Below are positions 43,310 through 51,118 of a stretch of DNA of 64,000 nucleotides, piece after piece. The stretch covers positions 279,042 through 343,041 of the forward strand of contig JAURZM010000050.1 of assembly GCA_030653385.1 (NCBI GenBank). Reading direction: 5' to 3'. Positions within the stretch are counted from its first letter, which is position 1. The number at the start of each line of letters is the position of its first letter. This DNA is from Rubrivivax sp. GTDB lineage: Bacteria > Pseudomonadota > Gammaproteobacteria > Burkholderiales > Burkholderiaceae_C. The notes under the pieces are model-generated. The model ran no database searches. It saw only the letters and a program-made list of their open reading frames with translations, and was not told the DNA's origin. The position numbers were made by a program, and so were the translations under genes.

Positions 43310-46300
43310 ATGCACCCCGTGCCGACGACGCACGCACCCGGCTACCGCGCGAGCCTTACCCGGGCCTGCGGCCTTTTCTCGACTTCGAGGCGGCGCTGCT
43401 GTTCGGCCGCGAGCGCCAGGTGCGCGAGGTCATCGAACACCTGAAGTCGACCCAGTTCGTGGCTGTGCTCGGCGGCTCCGGCTCGGGCAAGAGCAGCCTC
43501 ATCCACGCCGGCGTGGTACCAGAACTCAGAAGTTATGGCATTGCCGGCGCCGGTGACCTGTGGCTGCCGATGACCTGCACCCCCGGTACCAATGTGTCGG
43601 CGCAGGACAAACAGGCGGGCCGCCATTCGCCCATCACGCGGCTGGCGCGGCGCTTTGCCGGCCTGCTGCGCAGCCTGGGCAGCGAAGCCGCCGACCTGCA
43701 GCGCGAAGCCGAGATCACGCAGATCTTCCGCCAAGAGGCCGGTTTTGCCCGCCTGCTCGAAACCTACGGCCGCGACTTTGCATTGCCACCCGGCCCCGAC
43801 CCGGCCGACGCCCGCGTGCTGTTTGTGCTGGACCAGTTCGAAGAACTTTTCCACCCCACCAACCGCGACGTGGCCGATGTGGCGCTGCTGGTCGAGCGGG
43901 TGCTGGACCACTTCTTCAACCCGCACGAACGCTGCTACGTGGTGCTGACGATGCGCAGCGAGCACCTCAACGACTGCGCCACCTACCTGGAACTGCCCGA
44001 CGCGATCAACAAGTCTTCATACCTGATCCGCCGACTCGATGCCGATGAACTGCGCAGTGCCATCACCGGCCCGGCGCAGCGTTTCCTGCGCCTGGCCACG
44101 CGAAGCGCCATGCCGGGCCAGGTGCTGCCGGACGAGGTGGTGTTCGAAGAAGCCGTGCTGCAGCGCTTGCTGCGTGACGTGCAGTCCATCACCCACGACC
44201 CCGACCATCTGCCCTTGTTGCAGCACCTGCTGGCACGCCTGTGGGAGGCCGCGCTCGAACGGCAGGAAATGGACGTGCCGGTGCCGGACCGCATCACCTT
44301 GGCTGACCTGGCGCGTGCGGTGCAGGCGGGCGCCCGCGGCCACGACAAGCCGCTGGACACGCAGGTGAACACGCTGCGCGCCTGCGTCGAAAACTGGCCT
44401 GAGACCCTGTACCAATGGCACGACGAAACCAAGCGTGTGCAGTTCGACAGCCTCTTTCGTCACCTGGCCTTCAAGGACCCGAACACGGGCTTGTATTCGC
44501 AGCAGCGCATCGATGTCGACGTGGGCGCGAAGTGGCTCGGCCCGGACAAAACCCGGGCCGACCTGCGCAACCTCATCAGCGAAGGTTTTCTGGGTTCGGT
44601 GGACTACCTGTTCTGGGACGACGAAGACCCTGCGCGTGTGACGCTGAAGGTGTCACACGAGTCTTTCATCCGCGGTTGGCCGCGCTTTCGCGCGCTCATC
44701 GACACCGAGTCGGCGCACTTCGACGAGTTCCTGGGTGTGCTGCGCAAGTGCGCCGACTGGTCGGCCGGTGGCCGCAGCGACGACGACCTGCTCGAAGCCG
44801 GCGAACTGCGGCGGCTGGGCGGTGCCGGCTTTGCGGTGCGCGTGAAGCAGCCGGACAAACGCCAGACCTGGCGGCGTTTCCTGGCGCTCGACCGTGACTG
44901 CACACGGCTGGCGCAGCACGAGCCCAGCCTGGACCACTTTTTCGACGCGTCCACGCAGCGGCAGGCCGAACGCCGGGCGCGCGAAACACGGGCCAAACGC
45001 AGCGCGCGGTGGCTGGTGGTCTTGACGGTGGTGTTTGCCTTGTTGCCCACGGCGCTGTTTTCAGTGTTTGTGCAGGGCCCGACGATGTCGCGCGCCGAAT
45101 TGCTGTTCGACGCCGGCAACCGCGCCAACCGCACCCAGCTCAGCACCAGCCAGCCCCAGGTGGGGGCTGCAGCCGGCACGCTGGACTCGCTGCTGCGCGC
45201 CGCCGAACTGATCGAAGCGGCACGCCAGGGCGAAGGTTCCTGGCGCATGGCCAGTTCCAACCAGGCTCTGCAGCTGTTGGGGAACTGGCCGCCCTTCAGC
45301 GAACAGCGCGACTTCCTGGCCCGCGTCTTCACGCAGGCCGAGCCGCCCGTCAACGGCATGCTGCGCCAGTTGCTGACCGGTTCGCTGTGGCGTGCACCGC
45401 CGGCGCCTGAGCAGGGCGACAGGCTGACGATGCCGGACGTGCTGGAAGACACGGCCTGTGCCGTCTCGGGCGCGCAGCGCAACGGGGGCTTCGATGTGCC
45501 GGGCGCGGACCAGGCTGCGCCGCTGGGTCGGCTGTTTGTCTCCGTGCGCCGCGGCGCCAGCGACCGGCGCCCGCTGCGCGCGCTGTTCCTGCCACGCCGG
45601 CCGGCCTTCGACCGCACGCTGGAAGTGTTCAGCGCCAGTGTCGACCCCGTCAACGGCCAATGTGTGCTGGGCGCGGTGGTGCTGTCCAGCCCCGAAGTGC
45701 TGGACTCGAGCCTGGTCTTCGACGCTGGCTTGCGTTATTTCTACTACACGGTGCAGGATGCCAGTCGCGCGGCCGGCACGGTGATCGTGCAAGAGGTGGA
45801 CTGGGAACGCAGCCGCGACGGCGAGGTGCGCGCCCTGCAGCGCCAGACGCTGGCGACCATCTCTGACCCCGGTGCCGTGCGCGCGGTGCAAACCGCCGCG
45901 GGCCAGCAGCGGGTGGCCGTGGTGCCCACCTGGCGACTGCCTGGCGGGCGCCAGGTGCAGGTGGCCGACCGCGCCTGGCGCATCGTTTCGGCGCAGGCGC
46001 TCAGGGTCGACCTGGCCGAAGGCAGCGAGCCGCCACGTGCGCTGCAGCTGTCCGCGCCGGATTCGGTCTGCACGCAGGTGGCGGGCAGAGCCCTGGCGAT
46101 GCCGGGGTTCGCGATCACCCACCGTGAAACCGGCAGCCACTGCTTCATGGTGGCGCGCGGCTGGCCGGCTGCAGGGGCGGCTGGCGAAGCCACGCGGCCG
46201 GCACGTGACGAGATCCTGGTGCTGGTGCACGAAAAACCCGTGGGTGACGTGTCGGCTGACGCCCTGGTGCAGGCGGGCCAGAGTCCACCTGCACCGGTGG

Positions 46301-46557
46301 CCGCCTTGTTGCCGTTTGGCCGTGTGGCCGCCGACGCGATGCCAGCAGATCGGGGCAGCGCCTGGTTTGTCGCCGAGTCCGGTCCGCACGCGGGTTGGCT
46401 GCTGCTGAAAACTGCCGACCGCAGCGGCGGCGATCGTTTCATCGGCCTGCCGTGGAGCACCTGCGCCCTCTGGCGCCAGGGCCGTGAGCTGCAGGCGCGG
46501 AACCCGCCAGCCGGCGGCGCGCAGGCGGGTGGCTCCGAGGCCTGCGACAGGCGGTGA
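43306..46557 (+). CDS. nSTAND1-type NTPase with transmembrane segment
   Basis: This 1083-residue protein opens with the nSTAND1 signature PYPGLRPFLDFEAALLFGRE (residues 17-36), Walker A LGGSGSGKSS (55-64) and Walker B VLFVLDQFEELF with D176 and E179-E180. TMRSEHL is the sensor-like strand, followed by a helical/winged region to about 550. A membrane span lies at 568-589 (WLVVLTVVFALLPTALFSVF). The last 490 residues are beta-rich and probably on the other side of the membrane; I see no clear WD40 or TPR repeats. STAND NTPases oligomerise on ligand binding. With the TIR gene it forms a two-gene unit. Confidence 0.85.
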   Translation: MNAPRADDARTRLPREPYPGLRPFLDFEAALLFGRERQVREVIEHLKSTQFVAVLGGSGSGKSSLIHAGVVPELRSYGIAGAGDLWLPMTCTPGTNVSAQDKQAGRHSPITRLARRFAGLLRSLGSEAADLQREAEITQIFRQEAGFARLLETYGRDFALPPGPDPADARVLFVLDQFEELFHPTNRDVADVALLVERVLDHFFNPHERCYVVLTMRSEHLNDCATYLELPDAINKSSYLIRRLDADELRSAITGPAQRFLRLATRSAMPGQVLPDEVVFEEAVLQRLLRDVQSITHDPDHLPLLQHLLARLWEAALERQEMDVPVPDRITLADLARAVQAGARGHDKPLDTQVNTLRACVENWPETLYQWHDETKRVQFDSLFRHLAFKDPNTGLYSQQRIDVDVGAKWLGPDKTRADLRNLISEGFLGSVDYLFWDDEDPARVTLKVSHESFIRGWPRFRALIDTESAHFDEFLGVLRKCADWSAGGRSDDDLLEAGELRRLGGAGFAVRVKQPDKRQTWRRFLALDRDCTRLAQHEPSLDHFFDASTQRQAERRARETRAKRSARWLVVLTVVFALLPTALFSVFVQGPTMSRAELLFDAGNRANRTQLSTSQPQVGAAAGTLDSLLRAAELIEAARQGEGSWRMASSNQALQLLGNWPPFSEQRDFLARVFTQAEPPVNGMLRQLLTGSLWRAPPAPEQGDRLTMPDVLEDTACAVSGAQRNGGFDVPGADQAAPLGRLFVSVRRGASDRRPLRALFLPRRPAFDRTLEVFSASVDPVNGQCVLGAVVLSSPEVLDSSLVFDAGLRYFYYTVQDASRAAGTVIVQEVDWERSRDGEVRALQRQTLATISDPGAVRAVQTAAGQQRVAVVPTWRLPGGRQVQVADRAWRIVSAQALRVDLAEGSEPPRALQLSAPDSVCTQVAGRALAMPGFAITHRETGSHCFMVARGWPAAGAAGEATRPARDEILVLVHEKPVGDVSADALVQAGQSPPAPVAALLPFGRVAADAMPADRGSAWFVAESGPHAGWLLLKTADRSGGDRFIGLPWSTCALWRQGRELQARNPPAGGAQAGGSEACDRR

Positions 46558-46582
46558 TGCCGGCTGCGGCTAAAGTGCCGGC

Positions 46583-48316
46583 ATGAACCCAGCCCACTCA
46601 CCCGCCGCCACTTCCGCTTCGCCACCCGCTGCACGACCTGCCGGCCATGCGCTGGTGCAGGCCCTCATCGAACAAGGTGTCGACACCTGTTTTGGGGTGC
46701 CGGGTGAAAGTTACCTGGCGGTGCTGGACGGTTTCTACGAACACCGCGACCGCATCCGCTTCATCGCCTGCCGGCAGGAAGGTGGCGCCGCTTTCATGGC
46801 CGACGCGCAGGGCAAGCTGAGCGGCCGCCCGGGTGTGTGCTTCGTGACCCGCGGCCCTGGCGCCACCAACGCCAGCATCGGTGTGCACACGGCCTTCCAG
46901 GACAGCACGCCGCTGGTGCTGTTCATCGGCCAGGTGGCCAGCGACCAGCGCGACCGCGAGGCCTTCCAGGAAATCGACTACCGCCAGATGTTCAGCCCCG
47001 GCACGCTGGGCCTGGCCAAGTGGGTGGCCGAGGTGCACAGCGCAGACCGTGTGCCCGAGTACGTCGCCCGGGCCTTCCACACCGCCATGCAGGGCCGGCC
47101 GGGCCCGGTGGTGCTGGCCTTGCCCGAAGACATGCTGACGACGCTGACCACGGCACCCGTGCTGCCACGTGTCGAGCCCGTTCATGCCTGGCCCGCGCCG
47201 GGTGGCCTGCGCGACCTGCGTGCGATGCTGATGGCCGCGCAGCGCCCGCTGGTGCTGGCCGGTGGTTCGGGCTGGGATGCCGAAGCGGCCAAGGCGCTGC
47301 AGCGTTTTGCCGAGAACTGGCAACTGCCCGTGGCCTGTGCCTGGCGCTTCCAGGACACCTTCGACAACCGCCACCCGCTGTATGCCGGCGACGTGGGCAT
47401 CGGCACCAACCCGCGCCTGGTGGCACGGGTCAAAGACGCCGACCTGGTGATTGCACTGGGCGTGCGCCTGGGTGAGATGACGACCCAGGGCTACAGTTAC
47501 CTGCAGGCGCCACGGCCCGTGCAGAAGCTGGTGCACATCCACGCCGGCGCCGAAGAGCTGGGCCGGGTCTACCAGGCCGACCTGATGCTGCAGGCCTCGA
47601 TGGCCTGTGCCGCCAAGGCGCTGGAAGCGCTGGCCGCGCCGACGCTGGTGCCCTGGGCCGCACACGCCGTGTCTGCACGCGCCGACTACGAAGCCAATCT
47701 GGTGGCACCGGCCGTCGAGCCGCTGGACATGGCGGTGCTCATCAAGGCACTGCAGCGCCTGCTGCCCGAAAGCACCGTCTACACCAACGGCGCCGGCAAC
47801 TTCAGTGGCTGGCTGCACCGCTACTGCAGCCACCCGGGCCTGCAACACCACGGCCGCACGCAACTGGCGCCGACGTCGGGCGCAATGGGCTACGGCCTGC
47901 CGGCCGCGGTGGGCGCGGCGCTGCTGCAGCCCGAACGTTGGGTGGTCAACATCGCCGGCGACGGCGATTTCCTGATGAACGGCCAGGAACTGGCCACCGC
48001 CACGGGGTATGGCGCGAAGAAGCTGATCAGCGTGGTGGTGGACAACGGCACCTACGGCACCATCCGCATGCACCAGGAACGCGAGTACCCGTCGCGTGTG
48101 AGCGGCAGCGACCTCTTCAACCCCGACTTCGCGGCGTTGGCGCGAGCCTACGGCTGGCGCGGTGAATTCATCGACACCACGGCGGCCATCGAATCGGCGC
48201 TGAAACGCGCCATCGAAGCCGGGGTGCCGACGCTGCTGCATGTGAAGCTGGACGCCAATGTCAGCACCAGCCGCACCACGCTGGAGGCCATCCGCAAGGC
48301 GGCTGGGGGCGGCTGA
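46583..48316 (+). CDS. Thiamine pyrophosphate enzyme (acetolactate synthase large-subunit-like)
   Basis: This 577-residue protein has the three TPP-enzyme domains: GVDTCFGVPGESYLAVLDGF with the catalytic Glu in CRQEGGAAFMAD, the central nucleotide-type domain, and the TPP/Mg site NIAGDGDFLMNGQELATATG. It lacks a neighbouring small subunit gene, so acetolactate synthase is not certain; a decarboxylase or carboligase role is also possible. It starts 25 bases after the STAND gene on the same strand, but has its own ATG 46583. Confidence 0.85.
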   Translation: MNPAHSPAATSASPPAARPAGHALVQALIEQGVDTCFGVPGESYLAVLDGFYEHRDRIRFIACRQEGGAAFMADAQGKLSGRPGVCFVTRGPGATNASIGVHTAFQDSTPLVLFIGQVASDQRDREAFQEIDYRQMFSPGTLGLAKWVAEVHSADRVPEYVARAFHTAMQGRPGPVVLALPEDMLTTLTTAPVLPRVEPVHAWPAPGGLRDLRAMLMAAQRPLVLAGGSGWDAEAAKALQRFAENWQLPVACAWRFQDTFDNRHPLYAGDVGIGTNPRLVARVKDADLVIALGVRLGEMTTQGYSYLQAPRPVQKLVHIHAGAEELGRVYQADLMLQASMACAAKALEALAAPTLVPWAAHAVSARADYEANLVAPAVEPLDMAVLIKALQRLLPESTVYTNGAGNFSGWLHRYCSHPGLQHHGRTQLAPTSGAMGYGLPAAVGAALLQPERWVVNIAGDGDFLMNGQELATATGYGAKKLISVVVDNGTYGTIRMHQEREYPSRVSGSDLFNPDFAALARAYGWRGEFIDTTAAIESALKRAIEAGVPTLLHVKLDANVSTSRTTLEAIRKAAGGG

Positions 48317-48329
48317 ACGCCAGCGCGGG

Positions 48330-49256
48330 CTAGCGTCGCCCGCGCAACATCAACACCACGCTGCCCGTCACCAGCAAGGCCGCCAGCCATTCACCCCAGT
48401 GCAGCGTTTCACCACCCAGCGTGACACCCAGGGCCAGGCCGATGAGCGGGTTGACGTAGGCGTAGCTGGACGACACCGCAGTGGGCGTGCGCTGCAGCAG
48501 CAGCATGAAGGCCGAAAAGGCGACGATCGAACCGGCCACCACCAGGTAAGCCCAGCTGAACAAGGCACGCGGTTCGATGGGCCAGCCGGGCTGTTCGCCG
48601 AATGCCGCTGAAGCCAACATCAGCAGCGCACCGCCGGCCAGCATCTGGCTGGCAAAACCCATCGCACCGGGTGCCAATGCCAGCTTGCGGCCGCCCAGCA
48701 CTTGCGGCAGGCCGCGCATGCTCCACACGCTGCCCAGCTTCCAGGCCACCGACGCTGTCAGCACCGCCAGCAGGCCACCGGGCGAAGCGGAAAAGCCCTG
48801 GCCCGCTGCCAGGCCGACCACGCCGATCAGGCCCAGGCCAATGCCCGCTGCTTCCAGCCGCGTGGGTCTGACGCCATAGGGCCATTCCATGGCCGCCTGC
48901 AGCGCAGGCCCGATGGCGATGAAGGCCACCACCAGGCCGGAGCTCACCGACATCTCGGCCACGGCGGTGAGTCCGTAACCCACACCCAGCATCAAGGCGC
49001 CCAGCAGCGTGGCGTTGGCCCATTCGCGCCGGTCGGGCCAAGGTGTGCGGCGCCACTTCAGCCAGGCCGCCATCAAGGCACCGGCGACCAGAAAACGGGT
49101 GCCCATCTGGTAGAACGGTGGAAAGCTGACCAGCGCCCACTTGATGGCCAGGTAGGTGGAGCCCCAGATCAGCCAGGTTGCGGCCAGGCAGGCCAGGATG
49201 AGCGGCGGCAAGCTGCGGCTGGCCAGGGGTGCGGGCAGGGTGGAACTGTCTGACAT
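48330..49256 (-). CDS. EamA family exporter (YedA/RhaT-like)
   Basis: This 308-residue inner-membrane protein has about ten spans and two EamA repeats, starting WLIWGSTYLAIKWALVSFPP and ending EWLAALLVTGSVVLML. Family members export amino acids or metabolites. ATG 49256 gives MSDSSTLPAPLASRSL. It is divergent from the Lrp regulator gene, the common arrangement for an Lrp-controlled exporter. Confidence 0.88.
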   Translation of the reverse strand: MSDSSTLPAPLASRSLPPLILACLAATWLIWGSTYLAIKWALVSFPPFYQMGTRFLVAGALMAAWLKWRRTPWPDRREWANATLLGALMLGVGYGLTAVAEMSVSSGLVVAFIAIGPALQAAMEWPYGVRPTRLEAAGIGLGLIGVVGLAAGQGFSASPGGLLAVLTASVAWKLGSVWSMRGLPQVLGGRKLALAPGAMGFASQMLAGGALLMLASAAFGEQPGWPIEPRALFSWAYLVVAGSIVAFSAFMLLLQRTPTAVSSSYAYVNPLIGLALGVTLGGETLHWGEWLAALLVTGSVVLMLRGRR

Positions 49257-49360
49257 GCACCCGATGTTAGGCAAGCCAGCCCGCACTTTGAATGGGACAG
49301 ACAAGCTTGCTTGCACCTTGTGCCTTGCTTTTGAAGGATTCGCGGGGCAGAGTCTTTGGA

Positions 49361-49825
49361 ATGCGAAACCTGCCTGTGCTCGACGCCCACGACACCCGCA
49401 TCCTGGCCGAACTGCAGGCCGATGCACGCATCTCGATTGCCGAACTGAGCCGGCGTGTGCACCTCAGCCAACCGGCGGTGTCCGAACGGGTGCGCAAGCT
49501 CGAATCGGGCGGAGTCATCACCGGCTACCGCGCCACCGTCAACCTGGCGGCGCTGGGATACGGCATCCGCGCGCTGGTGCGGGCCGGGCGTGCCGACTAC
49601 AACCGCATGACGCACTTCATCGGCCAGACGCCCGAGATCGTCAACGCCTGGAACATCACGGGTGAAAACAGCTGGCTGTTCGAGATTGCCGTGGCCGACG
49701 TGGCCCACCTCGATGCCGTCGTCTCGCAACTGTGCCTGCTGACTGAAACCTCCACCTCCATCATCCTCAAGTCCGTGCGCGAACATCAGGTGATGCTGCC
49801 TTGCGCCAAGGAAACCGCCGAATGA
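49361..49825 (+). CDS. Lrp/AsnC family transcriptional regulator
   Basis: This 154-residue regulator has an N-terminal HTH (AELSRRVHLSQPAVSERVRK) and a C-terminal ligand-binding ACT-like RAM domain (EIVNAWNITGENSWLFEIAV). Such proteins sense amino acids and often control a divergent exporter, here the EamA gene. ATG 49361 is preferred. Its stop codon overlaps the ATG of the RraA-like gene, so both are translated from one message. Confidence 0.93.
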   Translation: MRNLPVLDAHDTRILAELQADARISIAELSRRVHLSQPAVSERVRKLESGGVITGYRATVNLAALGYGIRALVRAGRADYNRMTHFIGQTPEIVNAWNITGENSWLFEIAVADVAHLDAVVSQLCLLTETSTSIILKSVREHQVMLPCAKETAE

Positions 49826-50325
49826 ACAGTGAAGCCCGCACCGATTTCCTGACCTGCGACATCTGCGATGCCCACCGTGGCGACGACAGCCTGCGCGTGC
49901 TGCCGCCGGTGTTCCGCGACTTCGGCAAGCACCTGAAATTCAGTGGGCCAGTGGCCACCGTGAAGTGTTTCGAGGACAACACGCTGGTCAAGGCTGCCGT
50001 CGATTCACCCGGCCAGGGCCGTGTGCTGGTGGTCGATGGGGGTGGCAGCCTGCGCACCGCCTTGCTGGGTGGCAACCTGGGTGCGGCGGCGGCGCGCAAC
50101 GGCTGGGCCGGTGTGGTCATCGACGGCGCCGTGCGCGACGTGGCCGAACTGGCCCTGTGCGAGGTGGGCATCCGCGCCCTGGCCTCGATGCCGGTGCCGC
50201 CGGCCAAGCGCAACGCCGGTCTGTCCGACGTGGCGGTGCAGGTGCAGGGGGTGTGGGTGCGCCCCGGCGACTGGATCTACGCCGATGCCGACGGCACGCT
50301 GGTAGCGCCACGTGCCATGACCTGA
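49822..50325 (+). CDS. rraA: RraA family protein (ribonuclease E inhibitor/HMG aldolase fold)
   Basis: This 167-residue protein has the RraA fold signatures GRVLVVDGGGSLRTALLGGN, WAGVVIDGAVRDVAEL and the conserved Cys/Asp near DICDAHR. E. coli RraA inhibits RNase E; close homologues are 4-hydroxy-4-methyl-2-oxoglutarate aldolases. Which activity applies cannot be told from sequence here. It overlaps the Lrp gene by four bases. Confidence 0.88.
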   Translation: MNSEARTDFLTCDICDAHRGDDSLRVLPPVFRDFGKHLKFSGPVATVKCFEDNTLVKAAVDSPGQGRVLVVDGGGSLRTALLGGNLGAAAARNGWAGVVIDGAVRDVAELALCEVGIRALASMPVPPAKRNAGLSDVAVQVQGVWVRPGDWIYADADGTLVAPRAMT

Positions 50326-50365
50326 AGCGCCGCCCACGGCGACCCCCCGGCTACAATGAGGCCAT

Positions 50366-50442
50366 CGGGGTGTAGCGCAGCCTGGTAGCGCAACTGGTTT
50401 GGGACCAGTGGGTCGAAGGTTCGAATCCTTTCACCCCGACCA
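50366..50442 (+). tRNA. tRNA-Pro (anticodon UGG)
   Basis: A 77-base cloverleaf: acceptor CGGGGTG pairs with CACCCCG, D arm AGCGC-AGCCTGGTAGC-GC, anticodon stem ACTGG/CCAGT with loop TTTGGGA (anticodon TGG), T arm GAAGGTTCGAATCCTTTC and encoded CCA. A TACAAT box at 50352-50357 is a plausible -10. A terminator follows. Confidence 0.97.
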
Positions 50443-50454
50443 ACATCCCACAAA

Positions 50455-50495
50455 ACGGACGATCCGGCTCAGCGCAGCGGTCGTCCGTTTTTTTT
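50455..50495 (+). terminator. Rho-independent terminator after tRNA-Pro
   Basis: ACGGACGA (50455-50462) pairs with TCGTCCGT (50481-50488), followed by T residues through 50495. It ends the tRNA transcript. Confidence 0.9.
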
Positions 50496-50515
50496 GGGAA
50501 ACACCGACCCGGCCG

Positions 50516-51091
50516 TCAGGCCGCGCCGCGCAGCGGTGTCGATGCGGTGGCGGTGGCTGCAGCCACGCGCCGTGCCAGGGCCGGGTCGTGCACCTCGACA
50601 GCCGCCTTGTTGACCGGGGAGCGGCGCACGTCGGCGACGCTGTCGTCCATTTCCGCGGCCAGCTTGACGGCCAGCGCGTGGGCGGTGGCCACAAGCCATG
50701 AACCGGTGTCCTGGTCTTCGCGCGAGTCCTGGTCCAGGAAGTGGTCGGCGGCCTTGGCCGCAGCATGCAGCTGGTGGGTGCGCACACGCAAGGGCGACAG
50801 GCGGGCCAGCAGCGCCGCGTCGGCCTGCCGTTCCTTGATGGCGCGCGCAAGGCCGTCCAGGTCGGCGGCCAGTTCTGCGGCCAGGCCCACGGCGCTCGAC
50901 ATCAGCCAGGAACCGGTGTCGCGTTCGGTTGCCTGGTCTTGGGCGGTGTAGTGGTCGGCAGCCCGGGTGGCGGCGCGCAGCTGGTGTGCACGTGCGCCCA
51001 GCTGGCGCAGATGGTGGGCGGCGTCGGGCGCGTCGCCGCCAGCGGCCAAGGGTGCGGCGGGGGCAAGCGGAGAAGGACGGGTGTCTGCCAT
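50516..51091 (-). CDS. Hypothetical protein with internal duplication
   Basis: This 191-residue, Ala-rich protein contains two tandem homologous segments of about 55 residues: RAHQLRAATRAADHYTAQDQ ... DTGSWLMSSAVGLAAELAAD and RTHQLHAAAKAADHFLDQDS ... DTGSWLVATAHALAVKLAAE. Each has the AADHY/F...DQD...DTGSWL pattern. No signal peptide or membrane span is seen. I do not recognise the family. It lies alone between the tRNA-Pro terminator and the helicase gene. Confidence 0.65.
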   Translation of the reverse strand: MADTRPSPLAPAAPLAAGGDAPDAAHHLRQLGARAHQLRAATRAADHYTAQDQATERDTGSWLMSSAVGLAAELAADLDGLARAIKERQADAALLARLSPLRVRTHQLHAAAKAADHFLDQDSREDQDTGSWLVATAHALAVKLAAEMDDSVADVRRSPVNKAAVEVHDPALARRVAAATATASTPLRGAA

Positions 51092-51118
51092 CTGGGCCTC
51101 GCTGGGCGGGTGCTGGGG

